A model generated the notes under the pieces. That model saw only the letters and a program-made list of their open reading frames with translations. It was not told the DNA's origin and searched no databases. Of a stretch of DNA of 63,858 bases, positions 8,185-17,692 are shown piece after piece. The number at the start of each line of letters is the position of its first letter. Positions within the stretch are counted from its first letter, which is position 1. The DNA lies in the NCBI GenBank assembly GCA_000431155.1, contig HF985646.1, positions 75,253 through 139,110 of the forward strand. The letters run 5' to 3'. The DNA comes from Bacteroides sp. CAG:927. GTDB lineage: Bacteria > Bacteroidota > Bacteroidia > Bacteroidales > Muribaculaceae. Made by a program: the position numbers and the translations under genes.

Positions 8185-9372
8185 TTATTTAAGAACTTCG
8201 TATTTCTTGAACACCTTGGTGATTTTGTCAAGAGCGTAATCCACTTGTTCCGGAGTGTGGGTAGCCATAAGGCTGAAGCGGATGAGTGTGTCCTGAGGTG
8301 CAACTGCCGGCGATACCACGGGGTTTACGAATATTCCTTCGTGGAGCAGTTCGGTTGTGATGGCAAATGTCTTGTTGTTGTCGCGGATAAAGAGCGGGAT
8401 GATAGGAGTGGAGGTGTTGCCGATTTCAAATCCTGCGGAACGGAAGCCTTCAAGTGCGCGGTGGGTCACATTCCACAGATTCTCCTGAATTTCCGGCTCG
8501 GTTTCCATGATCTCCAGTGCTTTGAGTGCGGCGGCGGTTGAGGCCGGAGTTATGCTGGCAGTGAAGATGTAGGAGCGAGAATGATGGCGCAGGAAGTTGG
8601 TTATCTCCTTGTCGGTGGCTATGAAGCCGCCAAGTGATGCAAACGATTTGGAGAATGTGCCCATAATCAGGTCAACATCATCAGCCACTCCGAAATGGTG
8701 ACATACGCCGCGGCCGCCTTTGCCAAACACGCCTATGCCGTGTGCCTCGTCAACCATAACGGTTGCGTTGTATTTCTTGGCAAGTTCGGTTATGGTCTTG
8801 ACATCGGCCACATCGCCTTCCATTGAAAATACACCGTCGGTCACAATCAGTTTCAGCTTGTCGGGATCGCATTTCTGGAGCTGCTTTTCCAGAGAGGCCA
8901 TATCGTTGTGCTTGTATTTGAGCGACTGAGAGAACGATAAGCGGCGTCCCTCAATTATTGATGCGTGGTCTTGCTCATCCCACAGTATGTAATCCTCACG
9001 GCCTGTGAGAGTTGACACTACGCCGAGGTTTACTCCGAAGCCTGTGCTGTAAATCATCACATCTTCTTTGCCCATATATTCGGCCAAGCGGGCCTCAAGC
9101 TGTTTGTGCAGATCCAAAGTGCCGTTCAGGAAGGGTGAACCGGCGCACCCTGTGCCATATTTTCTTGTTGCTTCTATGGCTGCTTCTTTTATTCGGGGGT
9201 CATTGACAAGTCCGGTGTAGCAGTTTGAGCCGAACATCAATACTTTTTTACCGTCAATAATTACTTCTGGATCCTGCTCTGACGAAATTGCTCGGAAATA
9301 CGGATAAATGCCTGCGGCTTTTGCCTCTTGGGGAGCCGTGTACTGTGAAAGTTTAGCTTGTAATGGCTTCAT
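8185..9372 (-). CDS. spt: serine palmitoyltransferase-like alpha-oxoamine synthase
   Basis: A 395-aa PLP enzyme of the alpha-oxoamine synthase family (SPT / KBL / BioF). The sequence MKPLQAKLSQY...AAGIYPYFRAI...MFGSNCYTGL is typical of the Bacteroidetes serine palmitoyltransferase that condenses serine with a long-chain acyl-CoA in the first step of sphingolipid synthesis. The PLP lysine is in GTFSKSFASLGGF (about residue 240), the DEAHG motif binds the cofactor, and GTGCAGSPFLNGT is conserved. The ATG at 9372 is chosen because the upstream extension (32 codons) crosses the promoter. BioF or glycine C-acetyltransferase activity is less likely but not excluded. Confidence 0.88.
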   Translation of the reverse strand: MKPLQAKLSQYTAPQEAKAAGIYPYFRAISSEQDPEVIIDGKKVLMFGSNCYTGLVNDPRIKEAAIEATRKYGTGCAGSPFLNGTLDLHKQLEARLAEYMGKEDVMIYSTGFGVNLGVVSTLTGREDYILWDEQDHASIIEGRRLSFSQSLKYKHNDMASLEKQLQKCDPDKLKLIVTDGVFSMEGDVADVKTITELAKKYNATVMVDEAHGIGVFGKGGRGVCHHFGVADDVDLIMGTFSKSFASLGGFIATDKEITNFLRHHSRSYIFTASITPASTAAALKALEIMETEPEIQENLWNVTHRALEGFRSAGFEIGNTSTPIIPLFIRDNNKTFAITTELLHEGIFVNPVVSPAVAPQDTLIRFSLMATHTPEQVDYALDKITKVFKKYEVLK

Positions 9373-9435
9373 TGTTAAGCGACTGATAATAGTAAAACTA
9401 TCTGCAAGGAAGGTCAGTTCCGTAAATGCAGGCTG

Positions 9436-9443
9436 CAAATTTA
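9436..9443 (-). promoter_or_regulatory. -7 promoter element of the sphingolipid synthase gene
   Basis: The complement of 9436-9443 is TAAATTTG, 63 bp before the ATG at 9372. This fixes the start codon choice. Confidence 0.55.
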
Positions 9444-9527
9444 CAAAAAAATATAGAATTGCGGCCAATCGCTCGCTTTTTTTTGCACTTTTCAGTCAAA
9501 AAAGTGCAATTTTTTATTGAATCGCCT

Positions 9528-10451
9528 CTAAAATCTGGCACGTATCATCACCGGAAAATGGTCCGACGGCGTGCGTGCCACATGGGGTATGAGGCTGATT
9601 TCTTCCGGTGCCGATCCCGGCTGTCTTGCCTCCGCTCCATCCACAGGAGTGCGGTAAGTGTCCGTAAGCACCCCGTATTTGTCAACTTTCACGTTGGGCG
9701 ACACGAATATATGGTCTATGCGTGAGGTGGAGTAGTCGTTGGTGGAATAATCGTTGAATGTGCCGTTGAGGGCATACACAAGTTTGGCTGTGCAATAGCT
9801 GTCCTTCAGCTTCCCGCTGGTGGTCAGCGCGGTATAGCTTTGGTGGGTCTGGTCCACATTGAAGTCTCCTGTCAGGAATGTTGGCAGTTCCGACCCGAAT
9901 TCATTCATCTTCTGCTGCACGAGCAGGGCGCTTTCCACTCTCGCCTGCTTCCCGATATGGTCCATGTGGAGATTGAAAAACAAAAACTCCTTGCCTGTCG
10001 GGTTATGACGCAGACGGGCCCACGAGCATATACGCGGCAGCACTGCGTCCCACCCTATGCTCGGCTTCTCTGGTGTTTCCGACAGCCAAAAGTCGCCGTG
10101 ATCCACAAGTGTAAACAAGTCTGTGCGGTAAAATATCGCCGAATGTTCGCCTGCATCTGCGCCATCCTCTCTGCCCACTCCGGTATAGTCATATCCCGGA
10201 AGTGCCGCTTTCAGATCTTCAAGCTGATGCTTGAATCCCTCTTGAGTGCCAAACACATCAAACTCATGAAAGCGTATCAGTTGCGCCAATATGGGGCAGC
10301 GTACCTGCCAGCCGTTTCCGTTTATCGAGTCTTGTTTATTGTATTGGCGTATGTTGTATGAGGCCACATTTATCACCGCCTCCTGCGCCGACACTGTCAG
10401 TGCGCAGACAATTATGATTAACCATGCAAAAAATTTGCGTGTCACTTCCAT
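9528..10451 (-). CDS. endonuclease/exonuclease/phosphatase-fold hydrolase, exported
   Basis: A 307-aa protein with a signal peptide (MEVTRKFFAWLIIIVCALTVSAQ). All EEP-superfamily motifs are visible: VASYNIRQYN (Asn), FGTQEGFKHQL (metal-binding Glu, about 70), NLHMDHIG (His), LTGDFNVDQ (Asp/Asn, about 195), SRIDHIFVS (about 243) and the final PSDHFPVMI (catalytic His). It is therefore a metal-dependent phosphodiesterase or phosphatase acting outside the cytoplasm. Whether the substrate is DNA/RNA, sphingomyelin or an inositol phosphate cannot be told. It lies 34 bp downstream of the M28 peptidase gene on the same strand and may share its transcript. Confidence 0.88.
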   Translation of the reverse strand: MEVTRKFFAWLIIIVCALTVSAQEAVINVASYNIRQYNKQDSINGNGWQVRCPILAQLIRFHEFDVFGTQEGFKHQLEDLKAALPGYDYTGVGREDGADAGEHSAIFYRTDLFTLVDHGDFWLSETPEKPSIGWDAVLPRICSWARLRHNPTGKEFLFFNLHMDHIGKQARVESALLVQQKMNEFGSELPTFLTGDFNVDQTHQSYTALTTSGKLKDSYCTAKLVYALNGTFNDYSTNDYSTSRIDHIFVSPNVKVDKYGVLTDTYRTPVDGAEARQPGSAPEEISLIPHVARTPSDHFPVMIRARF

Positions 10452-10485
10452 TTTCTGCGGTTTTGTATGGTTTTGACTTTAAAAT

Positions 10486-11481
10486 TCAGAGCGGTTTTTC
10501 AGCATACAGCACATTCATTACCACTTGGCCTGCTGCCTTCAGCGATGCCGGGTCTATGTTGCTGATATTGTCATCCATAGTGTGCCATGTGGGCGGAAAT
10601 GAACGGGTGATTGCATTGTTGCACTCCACAATGTCTATTGCGGGAATACCGGCTGCATTCACAAACACATGGTCGTCTATTATCGCTCCTCCGGGCTCAT
10701 TGATGAATTTGGACGCATAAGGCGAGTTTGCTGCCATCCCCCATACTTTGTCAACTATGTGCGGCGCATAGCGGTTGGAGTGATATTCGCGGTGAAAACG
10801 CGCTTCTTTGCCTCCTACCATGTCAAGCACTATTGCGTATTTGGGCAGATTGGATGTGGTGTACGGCATATGCTTGGTCCAGTATTGGGAGCCGAGACAC
10901 CATGTCTCGTCCGCATTTCCCCACCCGTCACGCTTGCCGTAATCCTCTGCATCCACAGCAAGAAAATCTACTCCTATTTTGGGATGATTGGCTCCGATGG
11001 CACGTGCTATTTCAAGCATTACTGCCACTCCCGATGCTCCGTCGTTGGCTCCGGATATAGGTTTGGATGTGTTGTCCGGATTTTCATCTTGGTCTGCCCA
11101 TGGACGAGTGTCATAATGGGCTATTATCAGTACCCTGTTGTCTAATTCAGGCTGGTATTGGGCCATTATGTTGGTTATTCCAAGCTCGTCACCCGTGTGG
11201 GCGGTCACGGATGCATTTTGTATTATGATGCTGTCAGCTCCGAACTTCTTGAATTGCGATGCTATGTAGTCGGCACAATCTTTATGTGCTTTTGATCCCG
11301 GCACGCGAGGCCCAAAATTTACTTGGTCTTTAACGTATGCGTATGCCGAATCGGGGCTGAATGTCATTTCATTCTGGTGCGGGGGTATCACGCCCGAAGC
11401 TTTCGTATCTTTTTTGCCGCAGGCCGAAATTATCGTGGCTGTGGCTGCAAAACATATTGCAAAAGAAATTAATTGTTTCAT
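10486..11481 (-). CDS. M28-type zinc peptidase / glutaminyl cyclase-like lipoprotein
   Basis: A 331-aa lipoprotein (lipobox ending in Cys21, IISAC). The metal-binding residues of the M28 / glutaminyl-cyclase fold are in place: AHYDTRPWAD (His/Asp, about 128), GANDGASG (bridging Asp, about 152), DAEDYG (Glu, about 185), VLDMVGGKEARF (Asp) and IDDHVFVNAAGIPAID (His, about 295). The Trp-Gly-Cys region (GWGNADETWCLGS) resembles the Bacteroidetes group that may cyclise N-terminal Gln instead of cutting peptides. It acts in the periplasm or on the outer membrane. Confidence 0.87.
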   Translation of the reverse strand: MKQLISFAICFAATATIISACGKKDTKASGVIPPHQNEMTFSPDSAYAYVKDQVNFGPRVPGSKAHKDCADYIASQFKKFGADSIIIQNASVTAHTGDELGITNIMAQYQPELDNRVLIIAHYDTRPWADQDENPDNTSKPISGANDGASGVAVMLEIARAIGANHPKIGVDFLAVDAEDYGKRDGWGNADETWCLGSQYWTKHMPYTTSNLPKYAIVLDMVGGKEARFHREYHSNRYAPHIVDKVWGMAANSPYASKFINEPGGAIIDDHVFVNAAGIPAIDIVECNNAITRSFPPTWHTMDDNISNIDPASLKAAGQVVMNVLYAEKPL

Positions 11482-11498
11482 TGATACTGATATTTCCG

Positions 11499-11506
11499 CA
11501 AAGTTA
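11499..11506 (-). promoter_or_regulatory. -7 promoter element of the M28 peptidase gene
   Basis: The complement of 11499-11506 is TAACTTTG, 18 bp before the ATG at 11481. The leader would be only about 10 nt. Confidence 0.6.
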
Positions 11507-11590
11507 CAAATATGTTACGAACTAATCATGCCAATACTGGCATAATCACAATTCAAATCGTTAAATATGGTTAAATATTATCGGATGCCT

Positions 11591-12226
11591 TTATTTTGAG
11601 TACCCTACGGGGTTGTTGAGTGCAGGTATCTGGGTCTCGCTCAGGTTGAGCAATTTCCGGAGTCCGTCTGCATCCATTGATGCGCGGGGCACTGTGGCAA
11701 GACCGTTGGCGGCGCAGAACAGGTTGATGTTCTCGCTTGCTATACCGGCATCTGCCATTGACATGAGCGTTGCGGCCTTTGACGGAATTTCAAATCGTCC
11801 TGTGTCGGCAACGAGAAGCAACACTACCGGCGCGTCCATTACAAACTCTTGGCTCACTGCTATCAGGGCGCGATGGTCGCCCGATACCACGGATTTTAGT
11901 GAGTGGCTTTTAGGCTCATAAAGGCTCACTCCATCAGGGGTGAACACATACACATCTATCTCTTGTGCGTTGAGGGCTGTCGGGTTGGTGCGTTTCCCCG
12001 ATTCGGGCCTGTTTATGCCTGCGGCTGCCCACAGCAGATTGCTTATCTGCTGCTCTGATAATGGTTTGGACGCATCAAAACTGCGTTCCGAATGGCGCAC
12101 TTTCAGTGCTTCGCTTACTCTCAACTCATTTTGGCACGGTTTGGGTGCGGGCAGCGGTGTGGTTTCAGCCCCCGACATGCCTATTATACCTGACATCATT
12201 ATTATTGTTGCTAATAAATATTTCAT
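11591..12226 (-). CDS. exported SagB/ThcOx-type nitroreductase family protein
   Basis: A 211-aa flavin-dependent nitroreductase-fold protein. Motifs include RHSERSFDASKPLSEQQIS, LLWAAAGINRP (FMN-binding start), MSMADAGIASENINLFCAANG (central helix) and the C-terminal NPVGYSK. The ATG at 12226 gives a signal peptide (MKYLLATIIMMSGIIGMSGAE), so the flavoenzyme would be outside the cytoplasm, which is unusual for the family. Its ATG overlaps the stop of the calcium ATPase gene (ATGA, 12223-12226), which implies translational coupling. The substrate is unknown. Confidence 0.85.
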   Translation of the reverse strand: MKYLLATIIMMSGIIGMSGAETTPLPAPKPCQNELRVSEALKVRHSERSFDASKPLSEQQISNLLWAAAGINRPESGKRTNPTALNAQEIDVYVFTPDGVSLYEPKSHSLKSVVSGDHRALIAVSQEFVMDAPVVLLLVADTGRFEIPSKAATLMSMADAGIASENINLFCAANGLATVPRASMDADGLRKLLNLSETQIPALNNPVGYSK

Positions 12227-14877
12227 TTCTTTGAAAATAATCTTACTAATTCGCCTGTCCACAGCACTATTGATGTTGATAATATAATAATGCACCAGTC
12301 ACAAAGGTTCAATGGATACACGCTGAAAAAGCGTCCGCCTACCTGCACTATGGCTATCTGACCCACAAATATTATGAGGGCAATCAATACAAACCCCTTG
12401 CAGCCGCCTAAGTGCAGGGCCGACTTCCCTGTGGCATATGCGCGGGCATTGAACATGTTCCAGAATTGCAGGAACACAAATATGGTGAAGAACACGCTCA
12501 GTTCGTACGGGCTGAGACCTTTGTTGTCCGTTATCCATTCTGCCGACATAAGGTCTGTCAGTGAATTGAAGCTTGTATGTTCAAACCAGTAGAGCAGTCC
12601 GAGCATGATTGCAAAGAACAATAAGCCTGTTCCGATAATGGTACGGTACATCTGGGGTGTTATGATGAACGCCGTGCGTGAGCGTGGCTTCTCTTTCATC
12701 ACTTGGTGTGATGGAGGCAGGGATGCAAGGGCCACTGCTGCAAATGTGTCCATAATCAGGTTGACCCACAGCATCTGGGTAACTGTCAGGGGCGATTCCA
12801 TACCCATCAGCGAGCCTGCAAGCACTATAAGGCATGCCACCACATTCACTGTAAGCTGAAACATTACAAACCTTTGTATGTTCAGGTACAGCGAGCGTCC
12901 CCACATCACGGCTCTCCCTATTGAGGTAAACGAATTGTCTAATATGGTTATGTCCGATGCCTCTTTGGCCACTGCCGTGCCGTCGCCCATTGAGAGGCCC
13001 ACGTGCGCTGCTTTCAGGGCCGGCGCATCATTGGTGCCGTCACCGGTCACTGCCACTACTTGGTTACGGCGTTGCAGGGCTTCCACAAGGCGTTTTTTGT
13101 CCATCGGGCGTGCTCGTGCTATTATTTTCAGGTCGTTGGCTACTTTCTCAAGTTGCTCGTCACTCATGGCCGCAATCTCGGGACCCGAAGTGATGTTTTT
13201 GTCCGTGTCGCGGTCATCGCGCCACACTCCCACCTGACGGCCTATCTCCTTTGCCGTCCCGGGGGTGTCGCCGGTCACTATTTTCACTCCTATTCCTGCA
13301 TCAAGCACCTCATGCACGGCATCCGGCACATCTGCTCTCACCGGATCCGATATGCCCACTATGCCAAGAAATTCCAGATCTCTGACCTGAAGCTTTCCAT
13401 CGGCTATCGCCACGGTCCCTTTGCTCAGCTCCTTGCAGGCAAATCCCAGTGTGCGCATCGCTTGCGCCTGATAGTTCAGAAGAAGTTTGTTCACTTCATC
13501 CTTGGTTATGCCCTCAGGCATTTTGCTGCACAGCCCCATCACGATTTCCGGCGCACCTTTCACATACAGCATCACTTTCCCCTCCGGAGTCCGTGCCACT
13601 GTTGCCATGAACTTGCGCTCTGTTGAGAATGGCAGCTCCGTCAGCACCTCACACTGCTCTCGGAGCAACCGGTAATCCACGCCCGATGCCAGCATCCATA
13701 GCAGCAATGCTCCTTCAGTGGGATTGCCAAGTGCTTTCGGCTCTGCTCCCGAAAAATCAAGCTGTGCAGTGGAGTTCAGTGCCATTCCGGTGAAAATGTC
13801 CGGCGACTCAAGTCCGAAGAAATCGGCATGTGCCACCTGCATCCGGTTTTGGGTCAGAGTACCGGTTTTGTCTGTGCATATTACTGTTGTCGCTCCCATT
13901 GTCTCGCAGGCATGTAGCTTGCGCACAAGGTTTTGGGTCTTAAGCATGCTGCGCATTGAGTATGCAAGGCTCAGTGTCACTGCCATAGGCAGTCCTTCCG
14001 GAACTGCCACCACTACCAAGGTCACAGCTATCATCACGCCCTTGAGCATATGGGCAAAAAACTCCATCGGCACCCATGTGTGCGATACGAAATACATCAC
14101 TCCGTATGCCACAAGCACAAGGCTTGCCACCACATAACTCAGCTTGGAAATAAGTCCTCCCAGTCGGTTGAGCTGTTCCTGTAGGGGAGTAGCCACCGAA
14201 TTGTCTATCTGTGCCGCATGAAACACATGGCCGTGTTCCGTGCTGTCGCCCACGGCAAAAACTCTCATCTTGCCGTGCCCCTCCATGATTTTTGACCCGC
14301 GCATCACATGGTTGCTTGGAAATGTGGCATCCGGGTCAAACTCTTTCGGGTCGGTGGTCTTGGAGCACATCGGTTCGCCGGTGAGGGTGGACTCATCCAC
14401 ATTCATTGACACCGCTTCAATAAGTTCGCCGTCAGCCGGCACTTCATTGCCTGCCGACAGTATCACTATATCGCCGTGCACCACATCGCGTTTCGGCACT
14501 TCGGTGACGCCGGTTGCGCGAAGCACAGCCACAGCATCATCATCGTCCACTTTCTGTAGCAGTGAAAATTCGCGGTCGGCGCGGTATTCAAACCAAAATG
14601 ACAGCCATGTGGCAAGTATTATGGCCATGAATATGCCCACCGGCTCAAAAAACACCTCCTTGCTTTCGTCAAGGCAGTAGTATTCATAGCAGGATATGCC
14701 TATCGACACCGCTCCTGCCACCAATAATATTATAATGAGCGGATCGGTGAATTTCTGAAGAAATTTTTTCCACAACGGCACTCCGGCCGGCGGAGTTATG
14801 AGATTAGAGCCATACCGACTGCGGCTTTCTATAACCTGCTCGTCGGTAAGGCCTTTTAAGGGAGTTTTTTCAGACAT
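12223..14877 (-). CDS. calcium-translocating P-type ATPase (PMCA-like)
   Basis: An 884-aa P2-type cation ATPase in the inner membrane. The phosphorylation motif CTDKTGTLTQNRM (about 340), the transmembrane-4 motif VVAVPEGLPMAV (PEGL, calcium-type), the nucleotide-site KGAPE, the TGD motif in VTGDTPGTAKEIG and the hinge VTGDGTNDAPALKAA are all present. N- and C-terminal cation-ATPase domains and about ten membrane segments fit PMCA/SERCA-like calcium exporters. Ca2+ is inferred from the PEGL motif. It is the first gene of a coupled pair with the nitroreductase. Confidence 0.92.
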   Translation of the reverse strand: MSEKTPLKGLTDEQVIESRSRYGSNLITPPAGVPLWKKFLQKFTDPLIIILLVAGAVSIGISCYEYYCLDESKEVFFEPVGIFMAIILATWLSFWFEYRADREFSLLQKVDDDDAVAVLRATGVTEVPKRDVVHGDIVILSAGNEVPADGELIEAVSMNVDESTLTGEPMCSKTTDPKEFDPDATFPSNHVMRGSKIMEGHGKMRVFAVGDSTEHGHVFHAAQIDNSVATPLQEQLNRLGGLISKLSYVVASLVLVAYGVMYFVSHTWVPMEFFAHMLKGVMIAVTLVVVAVPEGLPMAVTLSLAYSMRSMLKTQNLVRKLHACETMGATTVICTDKTGTLTQNRMQVAHADFFGLESPDIFTGMALNSTAQLDFSGAEPKALGNPTEGALLLWMLASGVDYRLLREQCEVLTELPFSTERKFMATVARTPEGKVMLYVKGAPEIVMGLCSKMPEGITKDEVNKLLLNYQAQAMRTLGFACKELSKGTVAIADGKLQVRDLEFLGIVGISDPVRADVPDAVHEVLDAGIGVKIVTGDTPGTAKEIGRQVGVWRDDRDTDKNITSGPEIAAMSDEQLEKVANDLKIIARARPMDKKRLVEALQRRNQVVAVTGDGTNDAPALKAAHVGLSMGDGTAVAKEASDITILDNSFTSIGRAVMWGRSLYLNIQRFVMFQLTVNVVACLIVLAGSLMGMESPLTVTQMLWVNLIMDTFAAVALASLPPSHQVMKEKPRSRTAFIITPQMYRTIIGTGLLFFAIMLGLLYWFEHTSFNSLTDLMSAEWITDNKGLSPYELSVFFTIFVFLQFWNMFNARAYATGKSALHLGGCKGFVLIALIIFVGQIAIVQVGGRFFSVYPLNLCDWCIIILSTSIVLWTGELVRLFSKK

Positions 14878-14913
14878 AGTAAATCATTAGGCGCCTTTGG
14901 CGCACAATTCTTT

Positions 14914-15525
14914 TTAGAAACCAAACATATAGGCCGCACTGATTGTCCAGTATCGGTTGCGACCGTCTATACCGGCACTTTCTGTCACACCGGTGCTCTT
15001 GAGTGCCTTTGTCATTCCGAGTCCGTATGAGGCACTGATCTGGAGGCGCTGAACAAATTCCACTCCGAAACCAAAATTCCACGATGTGTCGTACTTGTTG
15101 TTGCGGAAGGCATCATTGATTGCGCGTGAGCTGGTCAAGAATGCAAAACTCGGGCCTGTGGTCAGGAACGGACGCACAATTCTGTTGATTGCCGGAATGT
15201 TGATACGCCATTTGAAGTTGATGGGTATCTCTATATAGTCGCGGCCTCCGCGCTGTATCTGGTTGTCTTCCATCCACTTGGCCCCACGGCGCACATACAT
15301 TGCCGAAATGTCGGCTCCGATTCCTATTACCGGCACTGTGAACTCCGCCAGCACACCTATATTGAATCCCGCACGGTTGTCTGATGAAAAATCTTTGTCG
15401 TTGAAATGCAGCGAGTTGATGTTTAATCCCACGCGCGGACCGATACGGAACTGGGCCGAGGCCTGAAATGAGCACATAGCTACAACAGCTATAATGGCGG
15501 CTGCTATGAATTTAATTTTTCTCAT
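14914..15525 (-). CDS. outer-membrane beta-barrel protein (porin-like, PorT/OMP_b-brl type)
   Basis: A 203-aa protein with a signal peptide (MRKIKFIAAAIIAVVAMCSFQASAQ truncated at about residue 25) followed by alternating hydrophobic/polar strands: RIGPRVGLNINSL, YIEIPINFKWRI, PFLTTGPSFAFL, WNFGFGVEFVQRLQISASYG and a C-terminal WTISAAYMFGF ending in the terminal Phe typical of outer-membrane barrels. About eight strands are expected. Function is unknown beyond an envelope location. It lies 39 bp downstream of ligA. Confidence 0.85.
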   Translation of the reverse strand: MRKIKFIAAAIIAVVAMCSFQASAQFRIGPRVGLNINSLHFNDKDFSSDNRAGFNIGVLAEFTVPVIGIGADISAMYVRRGAKWMEDNQIQRGGRDYIEIPINFKWRINIPAINRIVRPFLTTGPSFAFLTSSRAINDAFRNNKYDTSWNFGFGVEFVQRLQISASYGLGMTKALKSTGVTESAGIDGRNRYWTISAAYMFGF

Positions 15526-15564
15526 AAGTGTAAATTATTTTATTGTTATTACTATTGCAAAGTA

Positions 15565-17580
15565 TTATTCTGTCTCATTGTTCGACAGCATCGCTAAAAA
15601 TTGGTGCTCGTCTATGATGGGGATGCCGAGTTTTGTGGCTTTCTCAAGTTTGGCCGGACCCATATTGGCTCCCGCGAGCACATAGTCGGTCTTCTTTGAT
15701 ATTGACCCCACATTTTTGCCGCCGTTAAGTTCTATCATCTCCTTGTACTCGTCACGGGAATGTAGTGTGAAGGTTCCGCTTATCACTATGGTCTTTCCGG
15801 CAAGTATGTCGGTGCGGTTGGCGTTCGATTCCTCGCTCATGGCCATCTGTAGTCCGGCTTGGCGCAGCCGCTCCACTATGTTGCGGTTGCGCTCGTCGGC
15901 AAAATATTCCACAATGCTCTGTGCTATTCGCGGCCCTATATCCTCTATCGCGGTAAGCTGTTCTGCAGGCATCCTCATAAGAGTGTCTATGTCTCCTACT
16001 GCATGAGCCAACCGCTTTGCCACTGTTTCGCCTACATACGGTATCGACAGGGCATACACCACTCTTTCAAACGGCACTTTCTTGCTCTGTTCTATCCCCT
16101 GTATCACTCGCTCCGCGCTTTTCTCTCCCCACCCATCAAGGGTGTTGAGATCTTCGGCTTTGAGGTTGTACAGGCCTGCGATGTCGGTAATTAGCCCTTT
16201 ATGATAGAGCAGTTCCACCGTTTCTTCGCCTATGCCGTCTATATTCATCATTTTGCGTCCCACGAAGTGTTCCACGCGTCCCGTAATCTGGGGAATGCAA
16301 CCCCAGCGGTTGGGACACATCCACGCCGCTTCGCCTTCCACTCTCACAAGGGGTGTGCCGCATGCCGGGCAATGGCTCACAAATTTCACCCTTGCGGCAT
16401 CGGGTTTGCGCTCTTCGGTGTCAACGCCTGTTATTTTCGGTATTATTTCGCCTCCCTTCTCCACATACAGCATGTCATGCTCATGTATGTCAAGGGCGCG
16501 TATTATATCTTCGTTATGCAGCGATGCACGTTTCACTATCGTGCCGCTAAGCAACACCGGCTCAAGGTTTGCCACAGGAGTTATTACACCCATGCGTCCA
16601 GTCTCAAACGACACGTATTTGAGTTGCGTCAATGCTCTCTCGGCCTGAAATTTGTACGCTATTGCCCATCGCGGTGATTTGGCGGTATATCCTAAATTCA
16701 GCTGCTGCCGTAGCGAATTTACCTTGAACACCAACCCGTCGGTAGCCACCGGAAGCTCTTTGCGTGCCGTGTCCCAGTGCGAGATGAACCGGTCCACATC
16801 CTCTATGCCGTGTAGCAGTGTCATGGCATCACTCACCTTGAACCCCCACTCTTTGGCCGCCATCATATTGTCATAATGGTTGTCGGCTGGCAGATTCTCT
16901 CCCAGCAGATAGTAGAAATATGCGTCAAGGCCGCGACGGGCCACCTCAGCCGAATTTTGCATCTTCAGCGTGCCCGATGCCGCATTGCGCGGATTGGCAA
17001 ACAGCGGCTCCTCGTTAAACTCTCTTTCGGCATTGAGCCGGTCAAACTCTTTCCACGGCAGCACTATCTCGCCGCGAATCTCAAACTCTTCCGGCCATCC
17101 AGTTCCTTTTAGTTCCAATGGAATGGAACGTATCGTGATTACATTCTGTGTCACTATGTCACCTTTCTCGCCGTCTCCGCGCGTCACTGCGCGCACCAGT
17201 CGTCCGTGCTCATAATGCAGCGATATTGATGTGCCGTCAAATTTCATTTCGCCCACTATATCAAACTCCTCTCCTCCGAGTCCCTCGCGGCAGCGGCGCA
17301 CAAAATCATCCACCTCTTCCACCGAATAGGTGTTGCCAAGCGACAGCATGCGGCGTTTGTGGGTCCATTGCTCAAACCCGTGAGTCAAGTCACTGCCCAC
17401 GCGATGTGTCGGCGAATAGGGGTCGTCAAGTTCCGGATGTGCTCGTTCAAGGTCCTCCAGCTCGTGCATCAGCGAGTCAAACTCCTTGTCACTTATAGTA
17501 GGAGCATTGAGCACATAGTAATTGTGGTTATGTTGGTTCAGCTCGTCGCGAAGCTGCTTGATACGTTCCTTGGGGTCCAT
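15565..17580 (-). CDS. ligA: NAD-dependent DNA ligase
   Basis: A 671-aa NAD-dependent ligase that seals nicks in replication and repair. The adenylated lysine is in VGEMKFDGTSISL (about 120), where KxDG is conserved. The OB fold follows, then the four-Cys zinc finger (CPACGTPLV and MCPNRWGC, about 410-435), helix-hairpin-helix repeats (IDGIGEETVELL, IEDIGPRIAQSI) and a C-terminal BRCT domain (LAGKTIVISGTF ... YVLAGANMGPAKLEKA, about 590-665). Length and domain order are standard. Confidence 0.98.
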   Translation of the reverse strand: MDPKERIKQLRDELNQHNHNYYVLNAPTISDKEFDSLMHELEDLERAHPELDDPYSPTHRVGSDLTHGFEQWTHKRRMLSLGNTYSVEEVDDFVRRCREGLGGEEFDIVGEMKFDGTSISLHYEHGRLVRAVTRGDGEKGDIVTQNVITIRSIPLELKGTGWPEEFEIRGEIVLPWKEFDRLNAEREFNEEPLFANPRNAASGTLKMQNSAEVARRGLDAYFYYLLGENLPADNHYDNMMAAKEWGFKVSDAMTLLHGIEDVDRFISHWDTARKELPVATDGLVFKVNSLRQQLNLGYTAKSPRWAIAYKFQAERALTQLKYVSFETGRMGVITPVANLEPVLLSGTIVKRASLHNEDIIRALDIHEHDMLYVEKGGEIIPKITGVDTEERKPDAARVKFVSHCPACGTPLVRVEGEAAWMCPNRWGCIPQITGRVEHFVGRKMMNIDGIGEETVELLYHKGLITDIAGLYNLKAEDLNTLDGWGEKSAERVIQGIEQSKKVPFERVVYALSIPYVGETVAKRLAHAVGDIDTLMRMPAEQLTAIEDIGPRIAQSIVEYFADERNRNIVERLRQAGLQMAMSEESNANRTDILAGKTIVISGTFTLHSRDEYKEMIELNGGKNVGSISKKTDYVLAGANMGPAKLEKATKLGIPIIDEHQFLAMLSNNETE

Positions 17581-17599
17581 AGTTGGTCAATATATATCG

Positions 17600-17607
17600 C
17601 AAAAATA
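17600..17607 (-). promoter_or_regulatory. -7 promoter element of ligA
   Basis: The complement of 17600-17607 is TATTTTTG, 20 bp before the ligA ATG. Confidence 0.6.
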
Positions 17608-17692
17608 CACATTAACCTCCAATTTCACACCAATCTCCCCCAAATTATTAATCCGACCCTCCCAAAGAGTGATGGTCATGAAGCATAATAGC

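Noticed and set aside
14891..14903. gcgcc-ttt-ggcgc hairpin between the beta-barrel and calcium ATPase genes
   Set aside because: Only a 5-bp stem with no T-run in the leftward direction. The T-rich stretch is on the other side, where no rightward gene ends.
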